Below, piece after piece: positions 6,724 through 9,469 of a DNA stretch of 9,469 nt (position 1 is its first letter; every line of letters starts with the position of its first letter). Location of the stretch: assembly GCA_025360565.1 (NCBI GenBank), contig JANYBY010000057.1:1-9469 (forward strand), given 5' to 3'. The notes beneath the pieces are model-generated. The model did no database searches. It saw only the letters and a list, made by a program, of their open reading frames with translations, and had not been told where the DNA came from. Both the position numbers and the translations under genes were made by a program. Source of the DNA: Bacteroidota bacterium. GTDB lineage: Bacteria; Bacteroidota; Bacteroidia; B-17B0; Aurantibacillaceae.

Positions 6724-7884
6724 TTAGCGCCGGTATTCCGCTGTCATCTTAAACACTTCCAATAAAATTTCTTTTTCGGTGATGCCAAATTTTAAATTGC
6801 GGCGTTCAAAAACTTTTTCCGAGGTCTCAAATAATTTTTCGGTTTGGTATACTTCAAAGCCTTGCGCGCCGCCCCAGCTGAACGCGGGAATATGTGTTGC
6901 GGGAAATCCTCCTCCAAAAATATTAGCGCCAACACCCACAACAGTGCCGGTGTTAAACATGGTGTTAATTCCGCTTTTACTGTAATCGCCCATTATTAAA
7001 CCGCAAAATTGCAAACCCGAATCTGTGGATCTGTTTTGTGCGTAATTAAACAGCTTAATATTACCGTAATTATTTTTTAAGTTGCTGCTGTTGGTATCGG
7101 CCCCGAGGTTGCACCATTCGCCTATAACCGAGTTGCCAATAAAACCATCGTGTGCCTTGTTGGTAAAGCCAAAAATAACGCAGTTGCTAACTTCGCCACC
7201 CACCTTGCATTCGGGCCCTATGGTGGTGGCGCCGTAAATTTTTGTATTTAATTTTAAGGTGCTGTGTTCGCCCAAAGCAAACGGTCCGCGTATTGCCGAA
7301 CCTTCCATTATTTCGGCATTTTTACCAATGTAAATAGGCCCGGTACTTGTGTTTAAGATGCAGGCTTCGGCCTTTGCGCCTTTTTCAAAGAACACTAAAT
7401 TCTTCTTCCCGATAATGGTTACCGTACTGCTTATTTTTTGCGATCTTTTACCTGCGGTTAATAATTCAAAATCTGCAGTAAGGGCTTCGGCATTTTTTTT
7501 AAAAATATCCCAAACATGAGTTATTTCAAAAAGCGGCAAAGCGTATTCGGTTTTTTTAGTGATCTTATTTTGCGGGCCGTTATGCGCTATAATATTATTG
7601 TTATTTACAAGCGCTTCTCCCGCTTTTAATTTTTTTATGGCTTTGCATACATTTTTATCAGGACAAATATGAGAACTGATAAAAAGTGAATTACCGGTTT
7701 CTTTTAAGGTAAATTTTTGGCTGAGGTATTTTTCGGTTTGATAACTGCAGGAAGTTTTTAACCACAGATTCCATTTTTGTTTTATGGTTAAAATGCCAAT
7801 TCTTATCTCAGAAACCGGACGAGTGTAAGTTAAGGGCAATAAGTTTTTCCATGCACCCGGGTTGTCGAATAAAATAACATTCAT
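6724..7884 (-). CDS. GlmU-like putative sugar nucleotidyltransferase with left-handed beta-helix domain
   Basis: The 386-residue product opens with MNVILFDNP, then LLPLTYTRPVSEIRIGILTI and KW (near 15-38), the signature of a Bacteroidota family usually annotated as putative sugar nucleotidyltransferase or GlmU-like. Residues about 155-335 form a left-handed parallel beta-helix of hexapeptide repeats (for example GPIYIGKNAEI, GPFALGEHSTL, IYGATTIGPECKV, HDGFIGNSVIGEWCNLGADT), as in sugar acyltransferases. The canonical nucleotidyltransferase loop of GlmU (L-A-A-G-x-G-T-R-M) is not present at the N-terminus, so the donor and product are uncertain. A frame continues 16 codons upstream to a TTG at 7932, but the conserved N-terminus begins at the ATG at 7884, which is chosen. 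Upstream of it is an A-rich stretch with no clear Shine-Dalgarno. Only weak -7-like matches were seen (TACATTTA at 7915-7908). It is a single gene, convergent with the PurF-like gene and divergent from the dehydrogenase gene. Confidence 0.85.
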   Translation of the reverse strand: MNVILFDNPGAWKNLLPLTYTRPVSEIRIGILTIKQKWNLWLKTSCSYQTEKYLSQKFTLKETGNSLFISSHICPDKNVCKAIKKLKAGEALVNNNNIIAHNGPQNKITKKTEYALPLFEITHVWDIFKKNAEALTADFELLTAGKRSQKISSTVTIIGKKNLVFFEKGAKAEACILNTSTGPIYIGKNAEIMEGSAIRGPFALGEHSTLKLNTKIYGATTIGPECKVGGEVSNCVIFGFTNKAHDGFIGNSVIGEWCNLGADTNSSNLKNNYGNIKLFNYAQNRSTDSGLQFCGLIMGDYSKSGINTMFNTGTVVGVGANIFGGGFPATHIPAFSWGGAQGFEVYQTEKLFETSEKVFERRNLKFGITEKEILLEVFKMTAEYRR

Positions 7885-7955
7885 TTTTTTTGAATAATTG
7901 GAATGGATAAATGTAACAAAAAAGAAAATCAAATTAAAAGAATGGAATATTAAAG

Positions 7956-8028
7956 CGCCGCAGATTTCGCAAATTTCACAGATTTTAATAATTAATCTCG
8001 TAATCAGTGATCCCGATAGTTGTAGGGA
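7956..8028. repeat. CAGATTT-type nonamer repeat plus degenerate 18-bp palindrome
   Basis: Three consecutive nonamers occur at 7961-7987: CAGATTTCG, CAAATTTCA, CAGATTTTA. They are followed by an opposite-orientation piece (AATCT at 7994-7998). At 8011-8028 lies TCCCGATAGTTGTAGGGA, a degraded copy of the palindrome at 6674-6691. The units resemble the arms of the element at 165-278. The stretch lies between divergent genes and upstream of both, so a terminator role is unlikely here. Confidence 0.55.
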
Positions 8029-8067
8029 CTGTGAATATCATCACACTCTTCCTTCATCCAAAAACCT

Positions 8068-8075
8068 TACTTTTA
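8068..8075 (+). promoter_or_regulatory. Weak -7-like element just before the dehydrogenase start
   Basis: TACTTTTA matches TAnnTTTG at seven of eight positions. Only four bases separate it from the ATG at 8080, so transcription from it would give a leaderless or near-leaderless message. No TTG is seen at the expected -33 position. Confidence 0.3.
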
Positions 8076-8079
8076 CAGC

Positions 8080-9414
8080 ATGGCAAACATCTTGATCATA
8101 GGGGCGGGGCGTTCGGCGACTTCGTTAATAGATTATCTTTTAAAGAAGTCGGGCGAATTTAATTGGAAAATAACGGTTGCCGATGCCGATAAAAATTTGG
8201 CGGAAGAAAAAACTGCAGGCCATGCAAACGCCAAAGCCATTAGCTTTAATATAAACGATGCGGAAAAACGCCGTGAAGTAATTCGTGAGCACGATCTCAT
8301 CATTTCAATGCTGCCGGCTTTTATGCATGGCGCTGTTGCAAAAGATTGTGTTGAGTTTGGCAAACATATTGCAACTGCGAGTTATGTGAGCGAAGAAATG
8401 AAGGCGCTTGATAAAGAAGCGAAGAATAAAAATATTTTATTGTTGAACGAGTGCGGATTAGATCCCGGCATTGATCATGCCAGTGCTATGAAAGTGATAG
8501 ATGAAATAAAAAGTAAGGGCGGAGAAATTTCGGCATTCAGATCGTATTGCGGCGGATTGGTTGCGCCGGAAAGTAACGATAATCCGTGGGGATATAAATT
8601 TAGCTGGAACCCCCGAAACGTTGTGTTGGCAGGGCAGGGCACGGCTCAGTATTTAGAGAACGGCGAATTAAAATTTATTCCCTACAACCGTTTATTTACC
8701 CAAACAAACGAAATTGAAATAGAAGGAACAGGCAAATTTGACGCGTATGCTAACCGCGATAGTATTGGGTATATTAATGAATACGGCCTGGCATCCGTTA
8801 AAACTATGTTGCGCGGCACCCTTCGTCAGCATGGCTATTGCAAAGCATGGAACGTGTTTGTAAAATTAGGATTGACTGACGATACCTTAAAAATTACAAA
8901 CGCGAATAAATTAACGTACGGGGGTTTAATAAATTCTTTTTTACCAAACGGAAGCGGCAGCACAAAAGCAAAATTAAAAACTTTTATGGGAAGCGGGTAC
9001 GATGTAGAGATCGAAAAGATGCTGGAGTATTTGGAATTATTTTCGGATAAAAAAATAACGGTGGCGGAAGGCAGTGCGGCGCAGTTGCTACAAGCTTTAT
9101 TGGAAGAAAAGTGGAAATTAAAACCCAACGATAAAGATATGATCGTTATGCAGCATCAGTTTGAATATACATTACCGGGGCAAACAACTCTTCAAAAATT
9201 AAACTCATCCTTGGTGGTAATTGGTAAAGACGATCATCACACGGCCATGGCCTTAACGGTTGGTTTGCCGCTTGCCATTACGGTAAAGAATTTTTTAACG
9301 GGTAAGTTTAAGTTATATGGTGTACAGATCCCTACAAAAAAAGAAATTTATTTACCGCTTATTAAAGAGTTGGAAGAGCACACTATAATTTTTAGCGAAA
9401 AAATTCAAGATTAA
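8080..9414 (+). CDS. Saccharopine dehydrogenase, Lys9-like
   Basis: The 444-residue product begins with a Rossmann dinucleotide-binding motif, ILIIGAGRSATSLIDYLL (4-21), followed by ISMLPA (75-80), ASYVS (100-104), NECGLDPGIDH (123-133), GGLVAPES and NPWGYKFSWNP (158-178), and RGTLR (245-249). These match the NADP-dependent, glutamate-forming saccharopine dehydrogenase family (yeast LYS9 type), which interconverts saccharopine and 2-aminoadipate semialdehyde plus glutamate in the cytoplasm. Length is normal. The long substrate-binding domain (about 125-390) is followed by a return to the dinucleotide fold (LYGVQIPTKKEIYLPLIKELEE). No lysine-ketoglutarate reductase or other lysine gene is adjacent, so the direction of the pathway, or a related substrate, is open. 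ATG at 8080 is well supported because the nucleotide-binding motif begins immediately after it. Confidence 0.88.
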   Translation: MANILIIGAGRSATSLIDYLLKKSGEFNWKITVADADKNLAEEKTAGHANAKAISFNINDAEKRREVIREHDLIISMLPAFMHGAVAKDCVEFGKHIATASYVSEEMKALDKEAKNKNILLLNECGLDPGIDHASAMKVIDEIKSKGGEISAFRSYCGGLVAPESNDNPWGYKFSWNPRNVVLAGQGTAQYLENGELKFIPYNRLFTQTNEIEIEGTGKFDAYANRDSIGYINEYGLASVKTMLRGTLRQHGYCKAWNVFVKLGLTDDTLKITNANKLTYGGLINSFLPNGSGSTKAKLKTFMGSGYDVEIEKMLEYLELFSDKKITVAEGSAAQLLQALLEEKWKLKPNDKDMIVMQHQFEYTLPGQTTLQKLNSSLVVIGKDDHHTAMALTVGLPLAITVKNFLTGKFKLYGVQIPTKKEIYLPLIKELEEHTIIFSEKIQD

Positions 9415-9426
9415 AAACAAAAATGG

Positions 9427-9444
9427 TTCCGATAGTTATTGGGA
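9427..9444. repeat. Third copy of the 18-bp palindrome, near the dehydrogenase stop
   Basis: TTCCGATAGTTATTGGGA lies 12 bases after the stop codon and matches the 6674-6691 palindrome at 15 of 18 positions. It still folds as RNA if G-U pairs are allowed. Its position fits a transcription terminator or mRNA 3'-end stabiliser, but no T-run follows. The last 25 bp of the window hold nothing I can assign. Confidence 0.5.
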
Positions 9445-9469
9445 TTTCTGCCAAACACTATTTGCCGCC

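Noticed and set aside
7885..7932. Sixteen-codon N-terminal extension of the GlmU-like gene from a TTG
   Set aside because: The conserved protein start MNVILFDNP lies at the ATG at 7884, and the extension is a rare start codon followed by low-complexity residues.
7898..8095. Plus-strand frame of 65 codons overlapping the dehydrogenase start
   Set aside because: It mostly translates the intergenic repeat (QISQISQIL) and has no family resemblance.
9423..9469. A possible new plus-strand gene starting at the ATG at 9423, or a convergent minus-strand gene ending here
   Set aside because: The codons would run through the 18-bp interspersed palindrome, and the 15 or so residues cannot be judged.

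Overview
The window looks like a piece of a Bacteroidota chromosome, probably from the Flavobacteriia/Sphingobacteriia/Chitinophagia side of the phylum. It is AT-rich. It carries a PorP/SprF-type outer-membrane protein next to a secreted protein with a gliding-motility-type (type B) C-terminal domain, which is diagnostic of the type IX secretion system (T9SS). It has promoters of the TTTG / TAnnTTTG type, and three housekeeping-like proteins that match families I know from Bacteroidota. No ribosomal or transfer RNA, CRISPR array, transposase or phage gene was seen.

Layout, left to right. Positions 1-79 (minus) hold the first 26 codons of a gene for an exported or membrane-anchored protein that runs off the left edge. 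Positions 80-419 are non-coding and contain a roughly 114-bp inverted-repeat element. Positions 420-4313 (minus) form a two-gene operon: first a 941-residue secreted protein (lamin-tail-like, CotH-like and type B sorting domains), then a PorP/SprF-family protein 21 bp downstream. Positions 4314-4518 are a divergent promoter region. Positions 4519-6420 (plus) encode a long, Bacteroidota-type amidophosphoribosyltransferase-like protein. Positions 6421-6723 are a repeat-filled gap between convergent genes. Positions 6724-7884 (minus) encode a GlmU-related nucleotidyltransferase/left-handed beta-helix protein. Positions 7885-8079 are a divergent gap with another repeat. Positions 8080-9414 (plus) encode a Lys9-like saccharopine dehydrogenase. 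The last 55 bp contain a third copy of an 18-bp palindrome.

Functionally, the 420-4313 operon is the only clear gene partnership: the type B cargo crosses the outer membrane by T9SS and the PorP/SprF partner is expected to assist its export or surface attachment. The other three genes are single transcription units in purine/amidotransferase, sugar-nucleotide and lysine-related metabolism; their adjacency does not suggest a shared pathway.

I do not see a clear previously undescribed system. The points most worth checking are the degenerate metal-binding motif in the CotH-like domain, the altered amidotransferase loop and missing Fe-S cysteine pair in the PurF-like protein, and a family of intergenic repeats: an 18-bp palindrome in three gaps and a 9-nt-periodic CAGATTT-type element in at least two.
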